DNA from: JANQIO01 sp965229625
Lineage (GTDB): Bacteria > Pseudomonadota > Gammaproteobacteria > Pseudomonadales > Halieaceae
Direction: 5' to 3'
Assembly (NCBI GenBank): GCA_965229625.1
Contig: CBDDJJ010000001.1
Span: 1,364,001 to 1,428,000, forward strand
Length of the DNA: 64,000 nt
Shown here: piece by piece, positions 41,244-49,931 of the stretch
Layout: the number at the start of each line of letters is the position of its first letter
How positions within the stretch are numbered: position 1 is the first letter of the stretch
Position numbers and translations under genes: made by a program
Notes under the pieces: model-generated
The model's input: the letters and a program-made list of their open reading frames with translations, nothing else
The model's database searches: none
What the model was told of the DNA's origin: nothing

Positions 41244-41807
41244 ATGCATCCCTACGAATTCCTGCAGCGCTACGGACCCGCCGCCCTGGTGATGGAAGTG
41301 ACGGCCGACACCGGCGCGGCGTTCGCCGCCGAGCTCGCAAAGGGCGGTTTCGACCTGGTACTGCCGAGTCATGACCCCGCCTCGCTGGAGCCGCTCGCCG
41401 CGAGGCTCAGGGACCACGAAGGTGTGGAAGTCGACCTGTTCGAAGGGGATATCGACGCGCCGCACTTTCCGGAACAGCTCTACCCGGCCTGCGAACCACG
41501 GGATATTGGCCTGCTGGTCTGTGGCATCGAGGCCGGCCACCCGCGCATGGTGGGCTCACTGCTGAGCTCACTGACGCGAGTTTTCATGCCGCGGCTGCGA
41601 CAACGACAGCACGCGGGGGTGATCGTGGTCGACATGGCGGGTTCCACCCGGCGTCTCGGGGAAACCCTGGCCCACGAACTGAAGCCCGAGAGCATAGACG
41701 TGATGACCGTACAGGCGGTGGCCGGCAATGGCTCTGCGCGAGAACTGGTGAAAGTGGCGCTTGAGAGCATGGGCCACGACCAGTACGTGGCCTTTGACCC
41801 GGCGTAA
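41244..41807 (+). CDS. Degenerate short-chain dehydrogenase-like protein
   Basis: A 187-aa protein related to the SDR fold (beta-alpha-beta repeats such as FAAELAKGGFDLVLPSHDPASLEPLAARL and GVIVVDMAGSTRRLG), but shorter than the usual 250 aa and without a TGxxxGIG glycine motif or a YxxxK pair. It is likely a non-catalytic remnant or a protein with a new role. ATG 41244 follows AAGGAG, so it is expressed. Convergent, 9 nt apart, with the HsaA-like gene. Confidence 0.55.
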   Translation: MHPYEFLQRYGPAALVMEVTADTGAAFAAELAKGGFDLVLPSHDPASLEPLAARLRDHEGVEVDLFEGDIDAPHFPEQLYPACEPRDIGLLVCGIEAGHPRMVGSLLSSLTRVFMPRLRQRQHAGVIVVDMAGSTRRLGETLAHELKPESIDVMTVQAVAGNGSARELVKVALESMGHDQYVAFDPA

Positions 41808-41816
41808 GCTGGTCGC

Positions 41817-42989
41817 CTAAAGCTGGGGTGAACCCGGGTGGTCCTCGACCAGCGCCATGGCGCCGCCCAACTGCAGGAGGCCGGTGCTGACCATGCGATG
41901 CTGGGTCGCCACGTGTACATCACGGAAATGCCGCTGCAGGCTGCAGTGGCCCTGCAGAGACGTACCGCCCCCTGCGTTGTAAAGCTTGTCCACCGCTGCT
42001 GCGGCCAGCGTGGTCGATTGGGTAGCCGCCAGCCGCAGTTGACGCATCTGCTCCCGGGTGGCCGATTGCCCCGCAGCCACATCTTCCCAGACCGCGGCCA
42101 CGGCGCTGAACAGGTAATGCCGGGCCGCCTCAGACTGGGCGTCCGCCTGGCCATACTCCATCTGGGTAAGCGAGGATTCCGCCAGGCTCTTGCGCCCGGT
42201 CGCCTTGCCACGGGCCAGCTCGGCAAAATCATCCAGGGCCCGCCTGACGATGCCCAGCGGGATAGCTGCCACGCAGGCGGCAAAGAAACCAAAGAAGGGG
42301 AAGCGATACAGTGCGGTATCGATGGTCAGCTCACCGCTGCCCTGCACGATCCAGCGCCCCTCAGGCACAAAGGCCTTGTCCACCTCAAAATCCACGCTGC
42401 CAGTGCCGCGCATGCCTGACGGATCCCAATTGTCGTGCAGGGTGACCTGGGACTTCTCGAAGAACACGATATGCACCGCCGGGGCGCCGCCGGGGAAACG
42501 CAGTATGTCGTCACTGTCCTCCACCATCACGCCGCCGACGATCCAGTCCGCATGGTGGGTGCCGGAGCCCCAGGCCCAGCGGCCCGTGACTTCGAGCCCG
42601 CCCTCTACCCGCCGGGCGCGCCCGGTGGGTGCGGTGGCACCGGCGGTAATGACACCGGGCTGGTATATGCTGCCGGCCTGCGCCGCCGGTAGCTGGGCCG
42701 CCGACATGGCAGTGGTGAGGTAGATCATCGCGCACCAGGCGACGGCGCTGTCGGCGTAGGCCAGTTCCTCGATCAGTGCCAATACTTCGGTGGGGCTGCG
42801 TTCAGTGCCGCCGAGTGCCGCGGGAATAGTCAGACCAAACAGGCCGTGCTCATTGAGTTGCTTGATGAGATCGGCGGGGACCATCTTGCTCGCCTCAATC
42901 TCCTCACTGCGAGCACTGATGGCATCGCGGAGGGAACGGGCGGCAGTGAGTTCATCATGGACGGGTGTGCTGATTCCGGGTACTGACAT
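41817..42989 (-). CDS. HsaA/HpaB-like flavin-dependent monooxygenase (acyl-CoA dehydrogenase fold)
   Basis: A 390-aa protein of the acyl-CoA dehydrogenase type-2 domain fold. Features: LTIPAALGGTERSPTEVLALIEELAYADSAVAW, WAWGSGTHHADW, WDPSGMRGTGSVDFEV, FPFFGFFAACVAAIPLGIVRRAL, and GGTSLQGHCSLQRHFRDVHVATQH at the end. This pattern fits two-component monooxygenases such as HsaA (steroid 3-HSA hydroxylase) and sulfur-compound oxygenases such as DszC, which take FMNH2 from a partner reductase, absent here. The substrate is unknown; a phenol or heteroaromatic is plausible. Confidence 0.78.
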   Translation of the reverse strand: MSVPGISTPVHDELTAARSLRDAISARSEEIEASKMVPADLIKQLNEHGLFGLTIPAALGGTERSPTEVLALIEELAYADSAVAWCAMIYLTTAMSAAQLPAAQAGSIYQPGVITAGATAPTGRARRVEGGLEVTGRWAWGSGTHHADWIVGGVMVEDSDDILRFPGGAPAVHIVFFEKSQVTLHDNWDPSGMRGTGSVDFEVDKAFVPEGRWIVQGSGELTIDTALYRFPFFGFFAACVAAIPLGIVRRALDDFAELARGKATGRKSLAESSLTQMEYGQADAQSEAARHYLFSAVAAVWEDVAAGQSATREQMRQLRLAATQSTTLAAAAVDKLYNAGGGTSLQGHCSLQRHFRDVHVATQHRMVSTGLLQLGGAMALVEDHPGSPQL

Positions 42990-43055
42990 CGCGGGCTCCG
43001 GTGAACATCGTTTTTTCTCACACTACGACAAAGCCCGGTGCGTCGCCACCCCGGT

Positions 43056-43373
43056 TCAGTCGCTGTCCAGATGCAGGTCGGGGCGGGTCTTGCCGAGGGC
43101 GTCACTGATGAAGCGAGCACGCACGCCGGCCTTGTCTTCCAGCCAGTGCAGCTTCTCATTGAAGTGGTCGTATTCACTGCGAACTTCGCGCAACAGATTC
43201 TGCACGCCGTGATTCACATAAATGAGTATCGAGAGGCTGATGGCAATCAGGATGAGACCAATGGGAAACGGGGAAAAAATGAGAGCGATGCCGAGCAGCA
43301 GGCCCAGGCAGGCCAGCAGCGAGATCAATGAATTCCAGAGCCGTTGACCGAACTTCTTCAAGGAATCCCCCAA
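43056..43373 (-). CDS. Small membrane protein with C-terminal amphipathic tail, 105 aa
   Basis: A 105-aa protein with two hydrophobic segments (about residues 14-34 and 36-54) followed by a polar, charged helix (EVRSEYDHFNEKLHWLEDKAGV). No recognised family; it lies in a 442-bp gap between the HsaA-like gene and the FAD-monooxygenase gene. The start at ATG 43373 is 25-residue-N-terminal to the first segment; a mechanosensing or envelope role is not evident from sequence. Confidence 0.55.
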   Translation of the reverse strand: MGDSLKKFGQRLWNSLISLLACLGLLLGIALIFSPFPIGLILIAISLSILIYVNHGVQNLLREVRSEYDHFNEKLHWLEDKAGVRARFISDALGKTRPDLHLDSD

Positions 43374-43431
43374 TGGTTGCTACGAGGATACCAGCATGTG
43401 AACCCGTAGCCGAGCAAAAGTTCAGCGACGA

Positions 43432-44598
43432 TTAGCCAGCGCTAAAGGGTTGTGGCGCATTCGTAACACCCAGGGCCGAATTTGCCGCCAGGTTTAAACC
43501 CAGCTGGGCAATGGACGTGGCATCGCCATTGCGCTGGCGCTCCCAGTCAAGCAGCGCTTCACGTGGCGGGAGCGCTCCTGCAGTCCAGCCGCCTAGCACC
43601 CGCGCCAGTAGGGTGGCATCCGCGAAAGCCTTGGCAGTGCCGGCTGCGGTATGCGGTCGCACCGTGCCGGCAGCATCACCGATCAGCGCGCATCTTCCAA
43701 ACACGCGACGCGAGATAGTGACGTCCTGTACCGGCTGCACGAACAGCCGAGAGTGTGCAACCAGTGTGTTCAACGGTGAAGGTAACTCCTGCTGGGCGAG
43801 CTTGCGGGCGCGGTCCTTCGATCGGGGATTGACATCCCCGACCGGCACAAAAGAGCTATAGGCTCGACCCGACTCTCCGCACATCACTTCTGAGAGGCTT
43901 GCAGCCGGAGTGTTGATGTACCACACCCAGTTAACCCTGCGGCGCCCCGGAATTATGCTCCCGTCCTCACCAGGGACCAGGTAACAGAGAAACTGCATTC
44001 CATCCCGATGAAACAGCGTGAATCGACCATCCAGTTCTGCCACCACATCCGATGGCAAATCTTCCTCAGCCTCCAGGCCGCGCCAGGCTACGTATCCGGC
44101 ATAGGTCGGTCGGGAAACATTTTTCAGGACAGCGCGACATTGCGAGTTGATACCGTCTGCGGCGACAAGAAAACTGGCGCTCGTGCGGTAACCGTCGGCG
44201 AACTCCGCACGTACCTCTTCGTCGTCCTGCTCCAGGGTAAGCAGTTCCGAATCCTGCCGATAGCAGACTTCAGCGAGCCGGTCCCGCAGCGCACTATATA
44301 GGGTGTCCCATGCGGTCATCATCTGAGAGGCCGGTTGAACAAGCTGTTTTCCATCCTCGCGCAGTCGAACTCGTTCACTTAACGCGACACAGACTTCCTC
44401 AGCCTTGCGGCCATTCTGTTCCAACAGCCAGGCTACGTCCGGCTGCATCACCACACCTGCACCACGCGCCTCTAACTGAGCCCCGGAACGCTCATATACT
44501 GCCACCTCGGCGCCGGTCAGACGGCGAATCTCCAGCGCCGCCGCCAAGCCACCGACAGAACCTCCGATGACGACGCAACGCAGTTTTGCCTGACTCAT
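43432..44598 (-). CDS. FAD-dependent aromatic-ring monooxygenase
   Basis: A 388-aa class A flavin monooxygenase. The N-terminal ADP-binding motif is GGSVGGLAAALEIRR (residues 12-26), the DG motif is LVAADGINSQCR near residue 157, and GDAAGTVRPHTAAG near 310 is the FAD-binding GD motif. It hydroxylates an aromatic acid or pyridine-type substrate with NAD(P)H, resembling 6-hydroxynicotinate or salicylate hydroxylase. Divergent from the PAF-acetylhydrolase-like gene; a 23-bp inverted repeat in the gap probably controls both. Confidence 0.84.
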   Translation of the reverse strand: MSQAKLRCVVIGGSVGGLAAALEIRRLTGAEVAVYERSGAQLEARGAGVVMQPDVAWLLEQNGRKAEEVCVALSERVRLREDGKQLVQPASQMMTAWDTLYSALRDRLAEVCYRQDSELLTLEQDDEEVRAEFADGYRTSASFLVAADGINSQCRAVLKNVSRPTYAGYVAWRGLEAEEDLPSDVVAELDGRFTLFHRDGMQFLCYLVPGEDGSIIPGRRRVNWVWYINTPAASLSEVMCGESGRAYSSFVPVGDVNPRSKDRARKLAQQELPSPLNTLVAHSRLFVQPVQDVTISRRVFGRCALIGDAAGTVRPHTAAGTAKAFADATLLARVLGGWTAGALPPREALLDWERQRNGDATSIAQLGLNLAANSALGVTNAPQPFSAG

Positions 44599-44695
44599 AA
44601 AACAACCTCAACAAGCAGGAACAAAAGACCAGCAGCAGCGGAGTATGGAAAAGCCACACTTTGTTCTGCTGAACTCCGTAAGCTCAATGATAACC

Positions 44696-44718
44696 TTGAC
44701 TACATGCCAGTTAGTCAA
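44696..44718. promoter_or_regulatory. Operator-like inverted repeat in the divergent promoter
   Basis: TTGACTA (44696-44702) and TAGTCAA (44712-44718) form perfect 7-bp arms with a 9-nt spacer, in the 147-bp gap between the FAD monooxygenase and the hydrolase genes. The site has the dimensions of a TetR- or MarR-family operator. TTGACT also resembles a -35 box on both strands, so the repressor would cover the promoter. No regulator gene is adjacent. Confidence 0.5.
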
Positions 44719-44745
44719 ACCTTCTAAGTACCAGGAATACAGCCG

Positions 44746-46230
44746 ATGGCCATGGGAACATTCTCTCTGGATGCGCTACTAATTGTCGCCATCTTGCTGG
44801 TGGCAATCGCCAGTCTCTATGAGCGAAAGGCAAGCCTGGTGCGGAGGGCTGCCATTGCACTTTCCGTCGTCACCGTCCTACACCTTGTCGTTGCTGGATT
44901 TCGGTGGCAAATACTGCCCGCTTACCTGGCAGCATTGCTCGCTGTCATGCTCTTACAAGGACTCCGGCGCTGGCTACACATCGTGTGCGCTGGCATCACA
45001 CTCAGCCTGACCGTTATCGCTGGTGCGGCTTCCTGGGCATTTCCTGTATTCGACATGCCGAAAGCGAATGGAGACTACGCCGTCGGCACAGCAACCACCT
45101 TCCTCACTGATGAGGATAGAGAAGAACACTATACGGAGCGGAGCGGAGACAAGCGCCGACTCGCCTTGCGCATCTGGTACCCGAGTGATGACCCCGAGTC
45201 CGGGACAGCAACCCGCTACTTTCACGACGCCGGCCTGCGCAGCAAGGCAATCACCTCCGGCACACCGCTCCCATGGTTTACCTTCAGCCACCTCGACAAA
45301 GTCCGTGTTGCGGCTCGCAAAGACGCAAGCATCGCGGAAGGCCGTTTCCCGGTACTCATCTACTCACATGGCCTGGGCATCGGTTGGTCTTCAGGAAACA
45401 CGGCCCTGGTTGAGCACCTCGCCAGCCATGGGTACATCGTGATCGGCGTGGGGCATGCCTATATCGGCTCCTCAGTGGTTTTCCCCGATGGAGTTGCCTT
45501 GTTTGACCCTGATACCCGGGCAGCCATGAACACAGAGCCGCCGGAAGAGGTCATGGCAGTCTACCGGGAGGTCAAGGACATCCAGGACCCGTCCAGACAG
45601 TTAGAGGTCTTCATGCGTGCCATGGCGATGATGCCAACATCCATCAAGGGAAAGGTGGACCAGGCGATCCGAACCCAGGTGGCGGACCAGCATTTCGTCC
45701 TGGACGCCTTGCCTTCTCTCAAGCCAACTGGCGTTGACCTCAAGCCCCATATGGACACAGAAAAAGTAGGCGTTTTTGGTATGTCGATTGGCGGCAGCGC
45801 GGCAGTTCTCACATGCAGTGCACATGCAAACTGTGGCGCGGTCGCCAATCTGGATGGCTTTCATCCGGACCAGGCGAACGTGGAACTACCTGTTCCCTCC
45901 CTGGCGTTACACAGGAGTGACAATCTGCTCGTAAGCGCAAATGCTGATCGCTCCCTGAGCGACGCCTACTTATTGGAGATAACTGAGACGACTCACTTCA
46001 ACTTCTTTGATTTTGCGCTGATGTCGCCACTGTACCGGCAACTGGGCGTTCTGGGCGCGATCGATGGAAAAGAGGGTCTCGAGATTCAACGCGACTACAT
46101 CGCGGCGTTTTTTGACCAGTACCTGAAGGGTAGCCCATCCCCACTGATTCAAGGCAAGGAAGCGCATAGCTCTCCACACGCAAAACTCAAGACTAGTGTT
46201 CGGGCTTTTGATGCCAGCCAAACTCACTAG
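44746..46230 (+). CDS. Membrane-anchored PAF-acetylhydrolase/dienelactone-hydrolase-like enzyme
   Basis: A 494-aa protein: residues 6-103 hold about four hydrophobic segments, followed by an alpha/beta hydrolase domain. YSHGLGIGWSSGN at 206-218 is the oxyanion region, Ser347 in FGMSIGG is the nucleophile, and His near 433 in ETTHFNFFDF completes the triad. The domain order (membrane helices plus PAF-AH-like hydrolase with the long loop) is seen in bacterial periplasmic carboxylesterases. Composition is lower in GC than the neighbours. The ATG at 44746 has AGGA 10 nt upstream. Confidence 0.75.
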   Translation: MAMGTFSLDALLIVAILLVAIASLYERKASLVRRAAIALSVVTVLHLVVAGFRWQILPAYLAALLAVMLLQGLRRWLHIVCAGITLSLTVIAGAASWAFPVFDMPKANGDYAVGTATTFLTDEDREEHYTERSGDKRRLALRIWYPSDDPESGTATRYFHDAGLRSKAITSGTPLPWFTFSHLDKVRVAARKDASIAEGRFPVLIYSHGLGIGWSSGNTALVEHLASHGYIVIGVGHAYIGSSVVFPDGVALFDPDTRAAMNTEPPEEVMAVYREVKDIQDPSRQLEVFMRAMAMMPTSIKGKVDQAIRTQVADQHFVLDALPSLKPTGVDLKPHMDTEKVGVFGMSIGGSAAVLTCSAHANCGAVANLDGFHPDQANVELPVPSLALHRSDNLLVSANADRSLSDAYLLEITETTHFNFFDFALMSPLYRQLGVLGAIDGKEGLEIQRDYIAAFFDQYLKGSPSPLIQGKEAHSSPHAKLKTSVRAFDASQTH

Positions 46231-46254
46231 TTGGAGTCTATCTCGCTGTGAAGC

Positions 46255-46923
46255 TCAAGCTTTGGGAAAGCCATCTCCGCCGGCGGTACTCATAATCAGT
46301 CGGTATGCCATGGACAAGGCGGCCACCTCAAACACAACGACAAGTGTGGAAAAAACCGACGTCAGAACATGGCCGAACGGGAAAAAATGCAGAAGAAGTC
46401 CGGGCAGCGCCAGTAATACGGGCACCACAAGGACAACGAGGAACATCAGCAACTGGTGGTGTTCGGTTTCCTCCCACGACTGTCCAAAGCTAACGCCGCG
46501 CTCTACCGCGATACCCGGAAACACCAGCGAGAGGCGACCCGCTATCCAGCAGCCCAGCAGGAGAGCGACAACAGCGCCAACAAAGGGAACCACGGCCAGC
46601 ATACCCAGTGGAAAGAACAGCAGCGATATGCCTATCAGATGCAGCGCAAAAGAAGTTTCGCGAGCTGTCCAGGCACGGAGCCCCCACTCGGACACTGAAT
46701 CTTCTCCCAGCAGCAGAATCCTGTGGGTGGTGATAGCGAACACCGCGTAGACGCCGGTATACAGCACCCAGAGCAGCGCAGCACCAAAAACACTGTCATT
46801 CAAGTATGAGAAGACGTCCAGCAACAGGTAGATCGCGAAGGGGATCGCCAACGCCTTCGCCAATCGCCGCCGATAGAAGATCACGTTGTGCAATGCCGCT
46901 GAAACAACCCTGGTGATTTCCAT
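46255..46923 (-). CDS. Six-segment membrane protein, 222 aa
   Basis: A 222-aa inner-membrane protein with about six hydrophobic segments and few charged residues. The arrangement (two long helical blocks with VVPFVGAVVALLLGCWIAGRLSLVFPGIAVERG between) resembles Yip1-type or DUF-containing multi-pass proteins that bind no obvious cofactor. No family can be named with certainty. It converges with the PAF-AH-like gene, 24 nt apart, suggesting a shared terminating zone. Confidence 0.55.
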   Translation of the reverse strand: MEITRVVSAALHNVIFYRRRLAKALAIPFAIYLLLDVFSYLNDSVFGAALLWVLYTGVYAVFAITTHRILLLGEDSVSEWGLRAWTARETSFALHLIGISLLFFPLGMLAVVPFVGAVVALLLGCWIAGRLSLVFPGIAVERGVSFGQSWEETEHHQLLMFLVVLVVPVLLALPGLLLHFFPFGHVLTSVFSTLVVVFEVAALSMAYRLIMSTAGGDGFPKA

Positions 46924-47053
46924 GCGTACTGTTCTCTATGAGTAGTCAATTGCAGGCATCAGGTGGCTACACCCGTGTCCGCCGGATAGTCGCTTCAGGC
47001 CGATTCACACCAGGCGGAAAGCTACCTATCAAAACCCGTGTTTTCCTATATGA

Positions 47054-47758
47054 TTAAGCTGATGCAAGCACCGCTTGCAGGGAAGCCCCAATCTGGCCAC
47101 CGCACCATTCATTGCCATAGGCTTTCTCACTATCGAGCCTCAGCTGCTCCTGCCCAGACGAGTGCGCGATGCGTTCACACAGACCTGCCACGGCCGGCGC
47201 ATGGGTGTTCAGCATGGGCGCGAGTGCAGGCAGCTTGTCCGTCATGGTTCCCCACAGGGCATAGGTCGCGAGGTCGGCTATTCCCACCGCCGCCGTGCCG
47301 AGAATAAAGCCCTGTCCTGGCGTCAGGCCATGGCGTCGCCCGGTCTCCTCGAAAATCTGCATCCAGCGCTGCAGGCGTGGCACAAAGTGCGCCCAGCTTG
47401 CGGCCGTCCACATCTGGGCACCGTTGTGCAGGGTCATCTCGTAGAGTACGTCGTTGGCGTCGGCCACCAGCTTGTCGGTCAGCGCGGCAGTGGCTGGATC
47501 CGATGGAACCAGGCCATGCTTGCGGCCCAGGTAACCCAGGATTGCGGGCATCTGGGAAAGGGCAAGGTCCGCCGCATGATCAACCAGCACCGGTGGCCCC
47601 ATATGGGGCAGGTTCTGCTCAGAAGGCGCGGTATCCTTGAGCGCCAGAATAGTCTCGGTGTCGGCCTCATCCCAACTGGCACCAAGATGCGCCAGCACCG
47701 CACGCACGAACTGTCCCCGGAAGGGGAGCGGCCAGTAGTAGAGCGTGTAGTCAGCCAT
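47054..47758 (-). CDS. Glutathione S-transferase-like protein
   Basis: A 234-aa GST with the thioredoxin-fold N-terminal domain (residues 3-80, PFRGQFVRAVLAHLGASWDE at strand 1 and GPPVLVD at the cis-proline), and an all-alpha C-terminal domain (PGQGFILGTAAVGIADLATYALW). It conjugates glutathione to an electrophile or serves as an isomerase or peroxidase. Its gene is 5 nt after the SnoaL-like gene on the same strand, and the SnoaL-like gene starts 84 nt after the aldolase gene, so it is probably part of that catabolic operon. Confidence 0.82.
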   Translation of the reverse strand: MADYTLYYWPLPFRGQFVRAVLAHLGASWDEADTETILALKDTAPSEQNLPHMGPPVLVDHAADLALSQMPAILGYLGRKHGLVPSDPATAALTDKLVADANDVLYEMTLHNGAQMWTAASWAHFVPRLQRWMQIFEETGRRHGLTPGQGFILGTAAVGIADLATYALWGTMTDKLPALAPMLNTHAPAVAGLCERIAHSSGQEQLRLDSEKAYGNEWCGGQIGASLQAVLASA

Positions 47759-47763
47759 GGCGA

Positions 47764-48258
47764 TCAGGGCGCGCGGCAGTACATGGCCTGGAGCAGTTCG
47801 TCCGGGTAGTCGATCCAGTCAATCTGTCGGGTGATCTTGCCTTCATCATTCCAGGTAAGCCATATCGTGAAACGCATGGGCTCTTCCTCGGCGTAGGTGA
47901 AGCCCTGGTATTTAAAGGGCGTGAAGTAACCGCTGCCAATGCTGCGATTGCCCTGCACGATCAGGTCCTCCAGTACCAGGGTTTCCGGGAAGTCCGGGTG
48001 TTTGCTGAACGAAGGATCGGGCCAGTGGTAGAAGGCCTTGAACTCATCCCGCGAGCGAAGCGACATATTGGCAAGCGGGTCTTCGAACACCAAGTCATCA
48101 GTGAACTGCGCCACAAACCCGGGCCAGTCATCGCGAGCAGCATAGCGGGCAAAGTAGTCCTCAGCCCAGCTGCGTACCTTTACGTCACGCAGGGGCTGGG
48201 CCGATGCCTCGAAGGCGAGGCTGGCAAGCAGGACAAAAAGTGCGGTGACGTGACGCAT
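47764..48258 (-). CDS. Exported SnoaL/NTF2-like protein
   Basis: A 164-aa protein with a signal peptide (MRHVTALFVLLASLAFEASA) and an NTF2-like alpha-beta barrel (SWAEDYFARYAARDDWPGFVAQFTDDLVFEDPLA, YYFTPFKYQG-like strands, and the RFTIWLTWNDEGKITRQIDWIDYP strand near the end). ATG 48258 begins the signal peptide; an open frame extends further upstream without support. Lies between the GST and the aldolase genes; it may be an exported isomerase/binding partner. Function unknown. Confidence 0.68.
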   Translation of the reverse strand: MRHVTALFVLLASLAFEASAQPLRDVKVRSWAEDYFARYAARDDWPGFVAQFTDDLVFEDPLANMSLRSRDEFKAFYHWPDPSFSKHPDFPETLVLEDLIVQGNRSIGSGYFTPFKYQGFTYAEEEPMRFTIWLTWNDEGKITRQIDWIDYPDELLQAMYCRAP

Positions 48259-48342
48259 GGTTGGCTCCGAACCGGAGGCGATCCAGGTGACCGCCCGACC
48301 GGTGAAGCCTAGCACGATGTGTAGACCGCGCGGGCGCGCGTC

Positions 48343-49524
48343 CTAATCTGCCCCCAGGATCAACGCGCCTGTGGGCACGCCGACGCCGCTGGATACCAGC
48401 ACATGCTCCACAGCCTTTGCCGGCTGGTTACAGGACTCGCCTCGCACCAGCCGGGTCGCCTCGGCGATGTTGTTCATGCCGTGGATATAGGCTTCGGACA
48501 GCAGGCCGCCATGGGTGTTGTTGGGCAGGCGGCCGTCGATATCCAGAGCTCCCTCACGCACCAGCTGTACGCCCTCCCCCTGTTCAGCGAAACCGAAGCT
48601 TTCGAGCTGCATGATGATTTCCGGGGTGAAGGCATCGTAGAGGCAGGCGGCGTCGATGGCGTCCGGCCCCAGCTCTGCCATCTCGTAAGTGCGGCGCGCC
48701 GCCATTTCCATTTCCGGCAGGGACAGCAGCTCATCGCGGTAGTAACTGGTCATCTGTTCCTGGCCCCGGGTCGATGCCTGGGTGACACCGCGGATCACCG
48801 CGGGCTTCTGGCGCAGGTCCCTGGCGCGCTCGGCGCTGGTGATGAGAATGGCACAGCCGCCGTCGGTCTCCTGGCAGAAATCATACAGGCACAGCGGGTC
48901 GGCAATCATTTTCGACCCCAGGTAATCTTCCATGCTCAGGGGTTTGCCGTAACCGAAGGCGCGCGGGTTATTGAGCGCGTAGTTGCGCTGGGAGATCGCC
49001 ACTAGACCCAGGTCTTCCCGGGTGACGTCGTAGGCATCCATGTACTTGTTGGCAATCAGCGCCACCCAGGAGCCCGGCGTCAGCATGCCGTAGGCCATGT
49101 ACCAGGACCAGTGAATCAGGTCACTGGAGATGATGTTGCCGGACACCCCCTGCCCCATGCGCTGCCCGGAGCGGCCATTCATCGCGCGCCAGCACACGAC
49201 ATGCGACGCCTGGCCGGTGGCCACCGCCATCACCGCCTGCAGGATGGTGCCCACCGCGGCACCCCCGCCGTAGTTGATGCGACTGAAAAACGAGAGATCA
49301 CCAGCACCCACCGCGCGCGCCACCTCAATCTCGTCAGTGGAATCCAGGGTGTAGCTGACGAAGCCATCCAGCTCTGAGGGACTGATACCGGCGTCCTCAC
49401 AGGCCGCGGTGACGCAGCGGGCCGCCAGCGCCAGCTCGGAGACACCGGAGTTCTTGGAAAACTCCGTGAGGCCGATACCGGCTATTGCCGCCTTGTTCCG
49501 GAGGAAAGTGGTATCGAGCGTCAT
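48343..49524 (-). CDS. Thiolase-fold Ltp2-like aldolase
   Basis: A 393-aa SCP2-thiolase superfamily protein. The usual nucleophilic Cys is absent from the first half (SRINYGGGAAVG at the place of the thiolase Cys loop), so ordinary thiolytic activity is unlikely. Tyr296 (CLYDAFTPEI) and Tyr346 (SEAYIHG) are 50 residues apart, as are the reported catalytic tyrosines of the steroid side-chain retro-aldolase Ltp2 (my recollection: Tyr294 and Tyr344). The downstream DUF35 gene overlaps by four nt (ATGA), a partnership Ltp2 requires. It probably cleaves a beta-hydroxyacyl-CoA to a ketone and acyl-CoA. Confidence 0.84.
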   Translation of the reverse strand: MTLDTTFLRNKAAIAGIGLTEFSKNSGVSELALAARCVTAACEDAGISPSELDGFVSYTLDSTDEIEVARAVGAGDLSFFSRINYGGGAAVGTILQAVMAVATGQASHVVCWRAMNGRSGQRMGQGVSGNIISSDLIHWSWYMAYGMLTPGSWVALIANKYMDAYDVTREDLGLVAISQRNYALNNPRAFGYGKPLSMEDYLGSKMIADPLCLYDFCQETDGGCAILITSAERARDLRQKPAVIRGVTQASTRGQEQMTSYYRDELLSLPEMEMAARRTYEMAELGPDAIDAACLYDAFTPEIIMQLESFGFAEQGEGVQLVREGALDIDGRLPNNTHGGLLSEAYIHGMNNIAEATRLVRGESCNQPAKAVEHVLVSSGVGVPTGALILGAD

Positions 49525-49931
49525 GCAACGCCTCCCTCGGGAACAAACACGGGCAGCTTGAAGCCGTCGGCGTCTTCGTGAATCTTCATGATAACCGGCA
49601 TGCCGAAGGACACATCCTCCGGCTCACAGTCGGCCAGTTGGGATGTCAGCCGAGTGCCTTCCTCCAGGTCAATCAGGACGATGATGAGCGGGTACTCGTA
49701 GCCGGGAAACTGCGGATGGCGGAGCACCGTGAAGGAATTGAGCGTACCCCGGCCGCTGGCCTCGACCACATGCCACTCCGTGGAGTTGCAGACATGGCAC
49801 ATGGGCCTTGGCGGATGGCGCAACGTCTGGCACTGGCTGCAGCACTGAATCCCCAGCTTGCCCTCGGCGGCCATCTCCCACCACCAGGCATTGTCATGCC
49901 CCAGCGGCGGCTTGATTCGGGTAGCGTCCAT
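49521..49931 (-). CDS. DUF35/OB-fold acyl-CoA-binding protein (zinc ribbon)
   Basis: A 136-aa DUF35-type protein with a rubredoxin-like zinc ribbon (CSQCQTLRHPPRPMCHVC, Cys at about residues 32, 35, 46 and 49) and a C-terminal OB fold with EEGTRLTSQL and KIHEDADGFKLPVF. Such proteins bind the acyl-CoA and hold the thiolase-fold aldolase, as in ChsH2/Ltp2 of mycobacterial steroid breakdown. The ATG at 49931 directly abuts the stop of the upstream acyl-CoA dehydrogenase gene. Confidence 0.88.
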   Translation of the reverse strand: MDATRIKPPLGHDNAWWWEMAAEGKLGIQCCSQCQTLRHPPRPMCHVCNSTEWHVVEASGRGTLNSFTVLRHPQFPGYEYPLIIVLIDLEEGTRLTSQLADCEPEDVSFGMPVIMKIHEDADGFKLPVFVPEGGVA

